Assembly: GCF_000023585.1 (NCBI RefSeq)
Contig: NC_012914.1
Coordinates: 6,393,501 to 6,457,500, forward strand
Source: Paenibacillus sp. JDR-2
Lineage (GTDB): Bacteria; Bacillota; Bacilli; Paenibacillales; Paenibacillaceae
DNA length: 64,000 nucleotides
Reading direction: 5' to 3'
The notes beneath the pieces were generated by a model, which worked only from the letters and a program-made list of their open reading frames with translations, ran no database searches and had not been told where the DNA came from. The position numbers and the translations under genes were made by a program. Below, piece after piece: positions 1 through 9,205 of the stretch (positions within the stretch are counted from its first letter, which is position 1; each line of letters opens with the position of its first letter).

Positions 1-2501
1 CCTTCCCATGCCAGGAACGTGTGCACCGGCGAAAGCGTTCCGCCGTGCACGCCGGTTTGCGCGATGGTCCACGGCGCTTGGAACTGATACGCGGACGCAT
101 ACGCGCCCGTTGCCGCGCCGTCGCCGCCATGCGGAAGGATCAAAAGCTCGACCGTTTGCTCGCCGAGGCATTGCGCTTCCGGCGTCGGGAAGACGCCCCA
201 GTCGCCCAGTTCGGAGACGGAGCGAAGCAGCGTAACGGCAATCGTATTGCGGCCGTCGCGCAGCACTTCGTATTCGTTTAAGCCAAGGTTCGCGATGGTG
301 AGGCCCTGCGTGCCGTCGCTGACATCGGCAAAAGCTTGCTGATGCTGCGCGTTGCTTGGGTTCTCCCATTCGGCGGCCGGGTCGTTGTCCCGAACCGCCA
401 CTTCGAAGATCGCGTCGGCCCGGTGGACGGACGCGGCCAAGTCTGTCGGGAACAAGGCGCGTACGCGATGGTCCTTCGCTTGGTTATTAAACGTCGTACG
501 GATGCCTACGCCGCGCCCGGAGCGCTCCAGGCTGACAACGGTTCGGATCGTGAACGGCACGTAGTCCGTCGAACGGCCGGCTTTGCGCTCGGGATAATAA
601 ACGGCTTCCTGCTTCTCCTGCTCGAACAGCTCGTCGGCGGATGCCGGGATCGACCAATGATGCACGATCTCGAACGATGCGCGGTACGCGTTGTCTTCGA
701 TGACGCGGATTTCGGCTTTAAGACCCTTAGTCGTGAGCGCCGGCTCGCCGTCCGGCTGCTTGAACATGTACTCGTTGCCGATATCTCCGGCATCTTCATA
801 GATGAGCAGATCGCGGTACGTGCGTCCGCTGGCGATATCCGTTACCGCCAAGGTTCCGTCCTCGGCGATCTCGATGCTCAGGTTTTCGTTCGCAAGCGTA
901 CGGTCACCGGTCACGAGCGACTGCGACGGAGCGTCGCTTGCGGCTCCGAGCACCCAAGCGTAAGTTTTCAAGCCAAGCGCCGGCACGGCGGTCGCTTCGA
1001 ACGTCAGCTTCACGCGGCGCGTCCAATACGGCTGACGGAATTTGTCATCCGGCAGGTCGTAGCCGAACTGCAAGCCTAGATCCTCGAATGTATGCTCGAC
1101 GGCATTGCCGTCCGCATCCACAAGCGTGCGGCCCTCGAGAGAAATTTCCTTCATCATGCGCATCATGTCATTCGGGGCAATGCCTTCGCGGTAATACACG
1201 CGCGCAACGTCCAGCTCGATTTCCACGACGCCGCTTCGCGTCCATCCCGTCGTATTAAACGCGACAAGCGGCAGCGCATCCTGGCCGCAGCCCGCGAACG
1301 CGCTCGTATCGACGGCGCCGGCAACCGCATGCTTGCTATCGTCGACGATCGTCTCCGCCACATGGCGGCTCTTATCGAACCGGGTGACCATTTCGCGGTG
1401 CACCTCGTCGACGCTGCAGCCGCAGATGCTGTCGTGCGGATGGTTCTGCATGAGCGTTTTCCAAGCGTACTTCAGCAGATGATGCGGATACTTGGCCTTG
1501 CCCGTCATATGCGCGAACGAGGCGAGCGGCTCGGCGACCTTCTCGAGGATCGTCTGGCCAACCTGGTTCATCTGTTTCAGGTAGACGCGGGCGGACGCCG
1601 TATTCACGAGCGTCGACCAGCCGTCCGTCCGCTGGCTGCGCAGCTCGCCGCGCACAACCGACAGTTGCTTGTTTTCGAGCGACGACTTCAGCGACGCCAG
1701 ATAATCCGGGAAATTCGAATGAACGAAATCCGTATCCGGGTATAGCTTGCGAGCAACGCGAATGGCTTCGGCCAGATCCGTCTGGATCGGCTGATGATCG
1801 CAGCCGTTCATGAAGAGCAGCTGCCCCGTCGATGCGTATTTGCCCGCATCGGCCAGTTTGCGGTCCCAGTATTCCTTGGCTTCCGCTTCATCCACGGGAA
1901 CCTCGTTGCCGTTGCTGTACCAGTTGGCAAACAAAATGCCGAGCACCTGCGAGCCGTCCGGCCCTTCCCATACGAGCTCCGAGAAGGAAGACTCGTACGC
2001 GGAGTCTGAAACCATGTTATTGAAGCCAGTCGGCTTGACGCCGCGGCCGAATACCGCGTTGTCGATACCCGCCTGCTTCATGAGCTGCGGCGCTTGGCCG
2101 ATGTTGCCGAAGGTATCGGGGAAATACCCGACCTTCGCGATCGTGCCGTACTGCGCGGCATCCTGATGCCCGATCTGCAGATTGCGGACGTTCGCTTCGC
2201 TGCTTGTCAGGAACGCATCCTGCAGCACGTACCATGGACCGATATGAATGCGGCCCTCGCGGATCCATTTCTCCAGGCGCTCCCTTTGGTCCGGGCGAAC
2301 TTGCAGGTAGTCTTCGATAATGATCGTCTGTCCGTCAAGATAAAAGCTGCGGTATTCCGTGTCGTTCTCCAGCGTGTCCATCAGCGTATCCATAAGCGCG
2401 ATAAGCCGCACGTGGTGTTTCTCGTAAGGCAGATACCATTCGCGGTCCCAATGCGTGTGCGAGATGATATGCGCCGTTTTTCTATGATCAGCGTTCGCCA
2501 T
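1..2501 (-). CDS. GH38 alpha-mannosidase, 3' end cut by the window
   Basis: This retaining alpha-mannosidase removes terminal alpha-mannose from imported oligosaccharides. The first 833 codons are visible and stay open to base 1. The N-terminal motif HTHWDREWY (His17 and Asp19 as zinc ligands) is followed by GYFPDTFG, whose Asp129 is the expected nucleophile and zinc ligand, and then by NGCDHQP and NHPHDSICGC. All are typical of bacterial GH38 enzymes, which are usually about 850-1050 residues, so little is missing. No signal peptide is seen, so it should act in the cytoplasm. The start is the ATG at 2501, nine bases after the ribosome binding site GAAAGGAG. It lies 28 bases after the GH-A gene at the end of the mannoside operon. 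GH38 next to GH125 is a known arrangement in streptococcal N-glycan degradation. Confidence 0.93.
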   Translation of the reverse strand, partial: MANADHRKTAHIISHTHWDREWYLPYEKHHVRLIALMDTLMDTLENDTEYRSFYLDGQTIIIEDYLQVRPDQRERLEKWIREGRIHIGPWYVLQDAFLTSSEANVRNLQIGHQDAAQYGTIAKVGYFPDTFGNIGQAPQLMKQAGIDNAVFGRGVKPTGFNNMVSDSAYESSFSELVWEGPDGSQVLGILFANWYSNGNEVPVDEAEAKEYWDRKLADAGKYASTGQLLFMNGCDHQPIQTDLAEAIRVARKLYPDTDFVHSNFPDYLASLKSSLENKQLSVVRGELRSQRTDGWSTLVNTASARVYLKQMNQVGQTILEKVAEPLASFAHMTGKAKYPHHLLKYAWKTLMQNHPHDSICGCSVDEVHREMVTRFDKSRHVAETIVDDSKHAVAGAVDTSAFAGCGQDALPLVAFNTTGWTRSGVVEIELDVARVYYREGIAPNDMMRMMKEISLEGRTLVDADGNAVEHTFEDLGLQFGYDLPDDKFRQPYWTRRVKLTFEATAVPALGLKTYAWVLGAASDAPSQSLVTGDRTLANENLSIEIAEDGTLAVTDIASGRTYRDLLIYEDAGDIGNEYMFKQPDGEPALTTKGLKAEIRVIEDNAYRASFEIVHHWSIPASADELFEQEKQEAVYYPERKAGRSTDYVPFTIRTVVSLERSGRGVGIRTTFNNQAKDHRVRALFPTDLAASVHRADAIFEVAVRDNDPAAEWENPSNAQHQQAFADVSDGTQGLTIANLGLNEYEVLRDGRNTIAVTLLRSVSELGDWGVFPTPEAQCLGEQTVELLILPHGGDGAATGAYASAYQFQAPWTIAQTGVHGGTLSPVHTFLAWE

Positions 2502-2529
2502 GGCGATCGTCTCCTTTCGATTTCAAGCC

Positions 2530-5500
2530 TTATTCTGCCGGCTGCGCCAGCACTTCCACTTCGTCCGGGCGATAAACCTCCGTTACGCGGCCGGTCCTGT
2601 CGACGGCAAACAACACCGCTCGCTCCCGTTCCAGAACGAACGAATACCTCGTTCCCGTCGCGGCGGACTTCACTTCAATATGCGCGTCATGCGCGTACTC
2701 GGACACGAACACGAAGAGTTCGCCGTCCTTGAATTGCAGGCTCCGGCCGTACACGCCGGCCAGGTCGCCGCCCCTCAGCCATTCGATTTCGCGGCGAGCG
2801 CCGGATGCCTCCAGCGCGTGCGCATAAAGCGCCGCGACCGGCTCGGCGCGTTCGTTCAGCTCCACCGGCAGCGGACACCAGATCAGGCGTCCTTGCCCGT
2901 AAGCGGCCTCCATTACCTGGTCCGCTCCCGCAGCGGAGCCGTAACCGGCTTCCTTGAACACTTCGGCGATTCTCCGGTGACCGTACGATACCGGATACGC
3001 CTTGTCCCCGATCGCGAGCCGTTCTTCCCGAACGACGTTGGCCGGCTTCCGCTGACCGAACGTATCCGACAGCCGGTCTGCTTCCCGCCAGTAAGCGTCG
3101 AGCCCAAGCGGGCCCGTGAACAAGAGAGTGGCAGCCGTCCGGTCCACGATGTCCAGCAGTCGCGTGAACGCCTCGTCGGCGAAGTTATGCGCGGACGGCA
3201 CGATGATCAGCTTGGCCGGCGCCGCCTCCAGCGCGTCCATATGGTATTCAGACACGCCGCGGAACGGCGTCTTAAGCTCGTAGCCGAGCACGCGCGTCAG
3301 GCGCGTCGTCGCGTCGAATGCCAGCTTGCGGTTGGAGAAGTCGTTGGAGTAAGGGAATACGGCAGCGACCTCTTCCAGCTCGCGGTCCCGGAACAGATCG
3401 CGGATCCGTTCCATGAAGCTGCCGAACCGGTAGGAGACGTCCGCCTCCGGCTTCTCGGTTCCGTCAGCCCGCAGCGCGCCGATATGGGATTCATTCGCGT
3501 TGTCCATGTAGAAGTTGGTGTTCCAGATCCACTGCACGGCGCCAGCCCCGCCTGCCGCGAAGGCATACGCGTACTTGCGCTCCAGCATCGCCCGCAATTC
3601 TTCCTCGGACCGCTTGGCGAATCCGGCCGGCGTTTCCACGTACATGATCCCCGTCTCCTGCACGACGTTTGGCTTGTCGGCCGTCTTTGCAAAGATGCCA
3701 TCCCACAACAGATGGTCGTTCAGCCACCAGGAATGCACGGTCGTGTAATCAACCGCTTCCCCGTAAAAGAACGGCGAAGGCCGCTGCGCGCCAAGCGCTT
3801 CGTCCTGGCCGACCGTCACGAGCTGCGACGGATTGCTTTCCTTGATCGCATCGACGAGCTGCTTCGCCCAGCGGTTGTGCATATCCATGGAGAACAGCGC
3901 GTAATCCAGCCAACGCGTACCTCTTTTGCCTTGATGCATGTCCTGCACGTCGAAGTTGATGTCCTCCGGCTCAGGTATAACAGCGGACGCGAAATCCGGC
4001 AGCTCGCCCGGGGTCATGCCCCAGCGCCCCTGCAGCTTTTCGATTGAACCGTGTCGCTCAGCCAGCCATTCCGCGTAAGCCGCCTTCTCGAACCGGTCGC
4101 GGCTCGAGCGCGGACCGTCGGAGAAGATCCGCGGCGGATCGAACATCGACGGCTCGTTGATCAGGTCCCAATCGACGTTTGTCGTCTCGCGGTGACGGCT
4201 GACGATGGAACGGATGAACCGCTTCTGCGCTTCCACGCTGCGCGGATCGAGGTACGGGTTCGTGCCTTCCCACGTCTCCGGCGTAAAGGAGAAGAACGTA
4301 AACGTCACTTGCAGGCCATGCCGTTTCGCGGTCATGAAGAACGCGTCGATCGAGCGCAGCACTTCTTCGGACGCATGCCCGTCCACCTGCATGATATTGC
4401 GGTATGCCGTCCAGATGCCGGTGCGGATCCAGTTAATGCCCGCTTTGCGCATCTGCGCCATATCGCGATCCCATACCGATACGTTCGGCAGGAACAGGAA
4501 CTTGCGCGCTACGTCCGAGGTCATGTACGTCATGCCGACGACAGGCATCGGCCGGCCATCCTTCTCGAAATAATCCCGGCCGCGCGCGAGCAGCCCGCCG
4601 GTGTTCAGCAAATCGGCGTCCATGCCCCAGAAGCCTTGGCGAAGCAGGCGCGTCTCGCCGTCCGAGGACTTGGCAACGCAATCCACAAGATAATAACCCG
4701 CTTGGATGTCGCCAAGCAGCGGAATGCGCTTCAGCTCCAGCCCGGGGCCGATTTCTGCTTCGTGGCGGTAGGTGGACACGTCGCCCGATCCTTCCGCGCG
4801 GCGGACTTTAACGTCGAACGACCAGTTCGTCTTGCCTACGGCACCGCGGCCCAGCTTCTGCGCCTGGAGCGTCAGCAACGGCCGCTCATGCAGCTCGTAG
4901 GAAGCATATGCCGGCTTCAGCCACAGCTCGGTTACGCCGGCCGCGCAGAACGCCGCCCACGCCTCTAGCGCCTCGGCTCCGCCGCGCGCGAAGAAATCCG
5001 CGCCAATCGGCAGGTTGACGAAAAGCCATCGTCCGCCGGCGAAATCGCCTTTCGTGTTCTCCCACAGCACGGCCGGTGCGGCAACTTCCCGCCCTTCGGC
5101 GGAGATGCCCTTCAGCACGGGGTAAATATGCGCGTCCATCGGACCCGCCGACCCCATTTGCAGCGGCAGATCGCTTGATTTGGTCACATGCGGCACGAGG
5201 TTCCACGTATCGGCGACGTCAAGCAGCGCCTCTCTGCCCTCGAATAGAGGGATTTCTTCGAGAGCGGCCAGCTTCAGGACGGGCTCCGCCTTTACAGGCA
5301 GCATCTCGTGAACGCGCAGCTGCCGGTGATACGCGGTTTGCTCCGTCTCTGCAAGCCATTCGCCCGCTTCTTTGCGGACCGGCACGCGGAACGGCGCGCC
5401 GCCCATGCTGATCAATCCGCCGCCCCGTTTCAAAAACCCGAGCAGCGCTTCCCATGCATCAACCGGGAAATAAGGCGCGTGCAGCGACACGAATACGCCG

Positions 5501-5643
5501 CCTTCCGCCCCTTCCAGCCTTGCCGCCAGCGCATCGGCGCCGTGTACCTCGCCGACGCCCCGCAGCTGTTCCAGTTCCGCTCCGTCAATGGCAGAGGCGC
5601 CCGGAAAGGCGCCATCATAGAAAATAATCGTCGAATTAAGCAT
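2530..5643 (-). CDS. Large clan GH-A glycoside hydrolase of unknown specificity
   Basis: This 1037-residue protein has no signal peptide. Residues about 1-150 resemble a glutamine-amidotransferase or ThuA-like fold (FYDGAFPG, LGFLKRGGGLISMGG). A beta-sandwich region follows, then a TIM barrel at about 360-720, a GH42-trimerisation-like Rossmann domain at about 735-930 and a C-terminal beta domain. In the barrel, WDLINEP gives the likely acid/base Glu497 and VVQETGIM the likely nucleophile Glu663, the spacing of clan GH-A retaining enzymes. I cannot place it in a named family with confidence; it is GH42/GH5-like. Its start overlaps the GH125 stop by 8 bases, which suggests translational coupling. 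Lying between GH125 and GH38, it may cleave the beta-mannosyl or GlcNAc-linked core of a mannose-rich glycan, but that is inference. Confidence 0.8.
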   Translation of the reverse strand: MLNSTIIFYDGAFPGASAIDGAELEQLRGVGEVHGADALAARLEGAEGGVFVSLHAPYFPVDAWEALLGFLKRGGGLISMGGAPFRVPVRKEAGEWLAETEQTAYHRQLRVHEMLPVKAEPVLKLAALEEIPLFEGREALLDVADTWNLVPHVTKSSDLPLQMGSAGPMDAHIYPVLKGISAEGREVAAPAVLWENTKGDFAGGRWLFVNLPIGADFFARGGAEALEAWAAFCAAGVTELWLKPAYASYELHERPLLTLQAQKLGRGAVGKTNWSFDVKVRRAEGSGDVSTYRHEAEIGPGLELKRIPLLGDIQAGYYLVDCVAKSSDGETRLLRQGFWGMDADLLNTGGLLARGRDYFEKDGRPMPVVGMTYMTSDVARKFLFLPNVSVWDRDMAQMRKAGINWIRTGIWTAYRNIMQVDGHASEEVLRSIDAFFMTAKRHGLQVTFTFFSFTPETWEGTNPYLDPRSVEAQKRFIRSIVSRHRETTNVDWDLINEPSMFDPPRIFSDGPRSSRDRFEKAAYAEWLAERHGSIEKLQGRWGMTPGELPDFASAVIPEPEDINFDVQDMHQGKRGTRWLDYALFSMDMHNRWAKQLVDAIKESNPSQLVTVGQDEALGAQRPSPFFYGEAVDYTTVHSWWLNDHLLWDGIFAKTADKPNVVQETGIMYVETPAGFAKRSEEELRAMLERKYAYAFAAGGAGAVQWIWNTNFYMDNANESHIGALRADGTEKPEADVSYRFGSFMERIRDLFRDRELEEVAAVFPYSNDFSNRKLAFDATTRLTRVLGYELKTPFRGVSEYHMDALEAAPAKLIIVPSAHNFADEAFTRLLDIVDRTAATLLFTGPLGLDAYWREADRLSDTFGQRKPANVVREERLAIGDKAYPVSYGHRRIAEVFKEAGYGSAAGADQVMEAAYGQGRLIWCPLPVELNERAEPVAALYAHALEASGARREIEWLRGGDLAGVYGRSLQFKDGELFVFVSEYAHDAHIEVKSAATGTRYSFVLERERAVLFAVDRTGRVTEVYRPDEVEVLAQPAE

Positions 5644-6961
5644 CGAGGAGTCCCGCTTTCATCGCTTTATAGACCAACTGAGAGAACAAGCTGTTGGACC
5701 AGGCGAACCATTTGCGCGTGAATACGGCAGGATCGTCCGAATGGAAGCCTTCATGCATGAAGCCGGTGTCGGCGTCCGTCGCTTCCAAAACCGCGATCAT
5801 ATCCAGCATTTCCTCGTCCGTCTTGGCCGTCAGCCCTTGCATGGACAAGGCCATATGCCAGATATACCCCGGCGGCGTATGCGGGCTGCCGATGCCTTTG
5901 GCGGCCGTGCCTTCGTAATAGAACGGGTTTTCCTTGCTCAGCGCGAAACGGCGCGTATTCTGGTAGATCGGATCGTCTCCGTCCACATAGCCGAGATACG
6001 GAATTGAGATCAAGCCCGGCGTGCCTGCGTCGTCCATCAGGCAGTAGTTGCCGAAGCCATCCGTCTCGTACGCGTAGATCGGACCGAACTCCGGATGCCG
6101 GTAGATGCCGTAGAGTTGGATGCCGTGATTGATCTCGCGCTCCAGCTGCGCCATTTCCTTCTCGAACGACAGGTCGCGGAAGACGAATTCGGCAATTTCG
6201 CGCATCTGGCGCAGCGTGACGACCGCGAACATGTTGTCCGGGATGTTGTAATGGAAATCGCAGGCGTCGTCGCTCGGACGGAAGCCGGACCAGATCATGC
6301 CCGTGTAGTTGACCGGCATGCCGATGCCATCGTTCATGAGCGAGTCGGTCATGATGCCGTTGTCCCGCTCGAAGCGGTACGGCGAACGCTCGAAATGGTG
6401 CTGCTCCCGCTTCCACAGGTCAACCGCGGCACGCATGGCAACCTTGAAGTCCGCGTCAAAGATGTCGGCGCGGCCAGTTTCCTTCCAGTAGGCGAACGCA
6501 AGGCGCATCGAGAAGCAGATGGAGTCGAGCTCGAATTTGCGTTCCCATACCCAAGGGGACATATCCGTCTTGTCGTCGGTGTTCCAGTGCCAGTCGTTCG
6601 CCATCTCGTTAAACGCGTTTGCGTACGGATCGATGACGATGTTGCGCATGTGCAGCTTGATCAAGCCGCCGATAATGCGCTGCAGGTCGGCGTCGTCCTT
6701 GGCGAACGGTACGTAGTGCATAACCTGCTCGACGGAATCGCGCAGCCACATCGCGGGGATATCTCCCGTAATGACAAAAGTCGTGCCGTCGTTCAGCAGC
6801 TTAGTCGTCGTTTCCAGCGTATTCGGGAAACAGTTCTTGAACAGCTGCAGCAGCTTCGGACGGTGCGCGAGGCGCGTCTCCGCCTCCGCCAGCACGGCCT
6901 GCACGGATTGCGGCAGCGGCAGGTGCGGCATTTCAATTTTCGGCAATCTGAATTGTTCCAT
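5636..6961 (-). CDS. GH125 exo-alpha-1,6-mannosidase
   Basis: This 441-residue enzyme covers the whole GH125 family length. The family hydrolyses non-reducing alpha-1,6-mannosides with inversion. Family motifs seen are GDIPAMWLRDS near residue 67, NAFNEMANDWHW, SGFRPSDDACDF (acidic pair Asp231/Asp232, the likely general acid region), AGTPGLISIPYLGY, TPPGYIWHM and FMHEGF (Glu404, the likely base). There is no signal sequence, so the protein is cytoplasmic. The start is an ATG preceded by AAAGGGG. It is the first hydrolase after the transporter genes, separated from them by a terminator-like hairpin at 7020-7057, and it overlaps the next gene by 8 bases. With GH38 it would trim imported high-mannose or fungal mannan fragments to mannose. 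Confidence 0.95.
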   Translation of the reverse strand: MEQFRLPKIEMPHLPLPQSVQAVLAEAETRLAHRPKLLQLFKNCFPNTLETTTKLLNDGTTFVITGDIPAMWLRDSVEQVMHYVPFAKDDADLQRIIGGLIKLHMRNIVIDPYANAFNEMANDWHWNTDDKTDMSPWVWERKFELDSICFSMRLAFAYWKETGRADIFDADFKVAMRAAVDLWKREQHHFERSPYRFERDNGIMTDSLMNDGIGMPVNYTGMIWSGFRPSDDACDFHYNIPDNMFAVVTLRQMREIAEFVFRDLSFEKEMAQLEREINHGIQLYGIYRHPEFGPIYAYETDGFGNYCLMDDAGTPGLISIPYLGYVDGDDPIYQNTRRFALSKENPFYYEGTAAKGIGSPHTPPGYIWHMALSMQGLTAKTDEEMLDMIAVLEATDADTGFMHEGFHSDDPAVFTRKWFAWSNSLFSQLVYKAMKAGLLDA

Positions 6962-7019
6962 GGTAGTTTTCCCCTTTGTCGTTACTTTATCGCGTTGCTT
7001 ATTGCGTATGCGTCACAGC

Positions 7020-7057
7020 AAAAACGGCCCGTCGGCGGATGTCCGCGCCGCGGGCCG
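7020..7057 (-). terminator. Terminator-like hairpin between transporter and hydrolase genes
   Basis: On the minus strand the arms CGGCCCG and CGGGCCG enclose a GC-rich loop that can pair further, and five T residues follow. It lies between the second permease gene and GH125. Partial termination here would lower hydrolase expression relative to the transporter. Confidence 0.6.
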
Positions 7058-7123
7058 CTTGCGGTGTGAATGTTCGTCATGCTGTTGATTTTTCGCTCCG
7101 TTAACCTTCGATGCTTAAGGGTA

Positions 7124-8038
7124 TTACTCCTTCACGGCGCCAACAGTCAGGCCTTGCACGAAATAGCGCTGGAAGAAAGGATAAGCGAGCACGATCGGCC
7201 CTGTCGCGAGCACGACCATCGCCATCCGCGACGTATCCTGCGGCATCGACTGCAGCACGGAAGTCCCCAAGGATGCATTGTTGCTGTTGGCGAGAATGAA
7301 CTGCATGCTGTTCTCGATCCGCATCAGCATCGATTGCAGCGGCACCAGGTCGGGGTTCTCGATGTACAGCAGGGCGTTGAACCAGTCGTTCCAGTAGCCG
7401 AGCACGTTGAACAGCGCGATTGTCGCGAGACCCGGCAGAGCGAGCGGAACGATGAGCCGGAAGAAGATGCCGAACTCTCCTGCGCCGTCGATCTTGCCGG
7501 ATTCGATGATTGCGTCCGGGATCATGGTCGAGAAGAACGTACGCATGATCATGATGTAGAAGGCATTAACCGCGAGCGGCAGAATAAGCGCCCACAGGGA
7601 ATTCCCGAGGCCGAGCAGCTTCGTCGTCACGATGTAGGTCGGCACGAGTCCGCCGTTGAACAGCATCGTGAAGAAGGCAAGGAACGAGAAAAATTTACGG
7701 TATTTGAACCCTTTGCGGGAAATCGCGTACGCGAAGAGCGAGATGAAGATCAAACTGATCACCGTGCCGACAACCGTAACGAGAATCGTTACGCCGTAGG
7801 AGCGCAATAGTTGGTCGCCCGCCTTAAACAGGTAGCTGTAGGCGTCGGTGCTCCATTTTTTCGGAAACAACGAGTATCCGTCCAGCGCAAGAGTCTTCTC
7901 GTCCGTGAAAGAGATGACCATGACGAGCAGGAACGGAAACACGCAAGCCAGCGCGAACAGTCCGGCAATGAGGTTGAAGATGACGTTCCAGGCCGGCGTC
8001 AGCCGGTGAAAGTCCTTGGTTTTCCTAAGGGATGCCAT
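7124..8038 (-). CDS. Sugar ABC transporter permease, LplC/YtcP type
   Basis: This 304-residue inner-membrane permease has about six membrane helices. The EAA-type loop for the ATPase contact is around ESGKIDGAGEFG, and the C-terminal end GAVKE is typical of the LplC/MalG branch. The start is an ATG after AAAGGAG, and it follows the LplB-type permease by 18 bases. No ATPase gene is present in the operon; this transporter class in Bacillales normally uses a shared MsmX/MsmK-type ATPase encoded elsewhere. From its context it probably imports alpha-mannosides. Confidence 0.93.
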   Translation of the reverse strand: MASLRKTKDFHRLTPAWNVIFNLIAGLFALACVFPFLLVMVISFTDEKTLALDGYSLFPKKWSTDAYSYLFKAGDQLLRSYGVTILVTVVGTVISLIFISLFAYAISRKGFKYRKFFSFLAFFTMLFNGGLVPTYIVTTKLLGLGNSLWALILPLAVNAFYIMIMRTFFSTMIPDAIIESGKIDGAGEFGIFFRLIVPLALPGLATIALFNVLGYWNDWFNALLYIENPDLVPLQSMLMRIENSMQFILANSNNASLGTSVLQSMPQDTSRMAMVVLATGPIVLAYPFFQRYFVQGLTVGAVKE

Positions 8039-8056
8039 GATGTTGCTCCTTTCTTC

Positions 8057-8992
8057 CTAAAATAGCGCGTTGTCCTTATTGAAGCGACGGACGATCCAGT
8101 TGGACGTGATGACGAGCGCGAAGCCGACGAACGATTGGTACAGGCCGGCCGCTGTGCTCATGCCGATCTCCCCGGTCGTCTTCAGACCGCGGTACACGTA
8201 GGTATCGATAACGTTCGTGACGTTGTAGAGCGTGCCGGAATCGCGGGTAACTTGATAGAACAAGCCGAAATCCGCGTAGAAAATGCGGCCGATGGCCAGC
8301 AATGTCAAAATGGTCATGAGAGGCGCCAGCATCGGCAGCGTAACGTTGCGGATCTGCTGCCATTTGTTCGCGCCGTCGATCATCGCCGCCTCGTACAGCG
8401 ATTTGTCGATGCCCATGATTGCGGCCAGATAGACAACGCTGTTGTAGCCGAGCGATTTCCATAGGAACACGATGACGATGATGAACGGCCAGTATTTCGG
8501 CTCGGAATACCATTGCTGCGGATCCATGCCGAACGCCGAGACGATCTTGTTCATCACGCCGCGGTCGAAGCTGAGGAAGCTATATGCGAAATAACCAACG
8601 ATGACCCAGGACAGGAAGTAAGGCAGGAACATGCCCGTCTGGTACCATTTCGCCAGCCGTTTGTTTGCGATTTCGGAAAGGACGATGGCCAAGGCCACTG
8701 CCAGAACTAGACCAATGATAATGAACACGATATTGTACAGCAAAGTATTGCGAGTGATGACGTACGCGTCGTTTGTGCTGAACAGGAACTTGAAATTATC
8801 GAAGCCGACCCAGCGGCTGTGGATGATGCTGGATAGAAATCCGCCGTGCACGCGGTATTCCTTGAAGGAAATGACCGTACCGAGCATCGGCAGGTACGAG
8901 AAGAAAAGAAACCAGACGGTTGCGGGAAGCACCATCAGGAGCAGGGCTTTATTGCGGTTGATGTCTTTGAAGAAACGCCCAAAGGCCTTCAT
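8057..8992 (-). CDS. Sugar ABC transporter permease, LplB type
   Basis: This 311-residue permease pairs with the LplC-type permease downstream. About six membrane helices start near residue 15 (LLLMVLPATVWFLFFSYLP), and the EAA loop carries YEAAMIDGANKW. The frame is open up to 9094, but the ATG at 8992 has the ribosome binding site GGAAAGGGTGA and begins directly before the first helix, so I take it as the start. The terminator-like hairpin at 9165-9191 separates it from the binding-protein gene, a common way to give more binding protein than permease. Substrate is inferred from the hydrolases: alpha-mannosides. Confidence 0.92.
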   Translation of the reverse strand: MKAFGRFFKDINRNKALLLMVLPATVWFLFFSYLPMLGTVISFKEYRVHGGFLSSIIHSRWVGFDNFKFLFSTNDAYVITRNTLLYNIVFIIIGLVLAVALAIVLSEIANKRLAKWYQTGMFLPYFLSWVIVGYFAYSFLSFDRGVMNKIVSAFGMDPQQWYSEPKYWPFIIVIVFLWKSLGYNSVVYLAAIMGIDKSLYEAAMIDGANKWQQIRNVTLPMLAPLMTILTLLAIGRIFYADFGLFYQVTRDSGTLYNVTNVIDTYVYRGLKTTGEIGMSTAAGLYQSFVGFALVITSNWIVRRFNKDNALF

Positions 8993-9164
8993 GGGGTTCA
9001 CCCTTTCCAAGAGAAGTCGGTTTGCAGCGCCAAGGGCCTGCGGCAATTCGTCCCAAGGTGAAACGGCTGATGCCGTCCATTGGCAGCGGCGCAAGTTTCA
9101 TCCCTTAGAACGAGAAACAACGTACGGGATGTCCTATCCCGTTCGTCTCTCTCTTTTTGCATAA

Positions 9165-9191
9165 AAGGGCGAATGCCGAGCATTCGCCCTT
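9165..9191 (-). terminator. Attenuating hairpin after the binding-protein gene
   Basis: A perfect 11-bp stem (AAGGGCGAATG with CATTCGCCCTT, loop of 5) is followed on the minus strand by TTTT. It sits 15 bases after the binding-protein stop codon and upstream of the permeases, so it probably reduces transcription into the permeases or protects the upstream mRNA. Confidence 0.7.
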
Positions 9192-9205
9192 CGGTGCTAT
9201 AATGA

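Noticed and set aside
336..1745. Rightward open frames of 200-250 codons opposite the GH38 gene
   Set aside because: They are antisense to a gene with full GH38 motifs, have Arg/Ala-rich unlikely proteins and no ribosome binding sites.
2500..4968. Long rightward frames of 515 and 305 codons
   Set aside because: They run antisense to the GH-A hydrolase gene; high GC makes the opposite strand open by chance.
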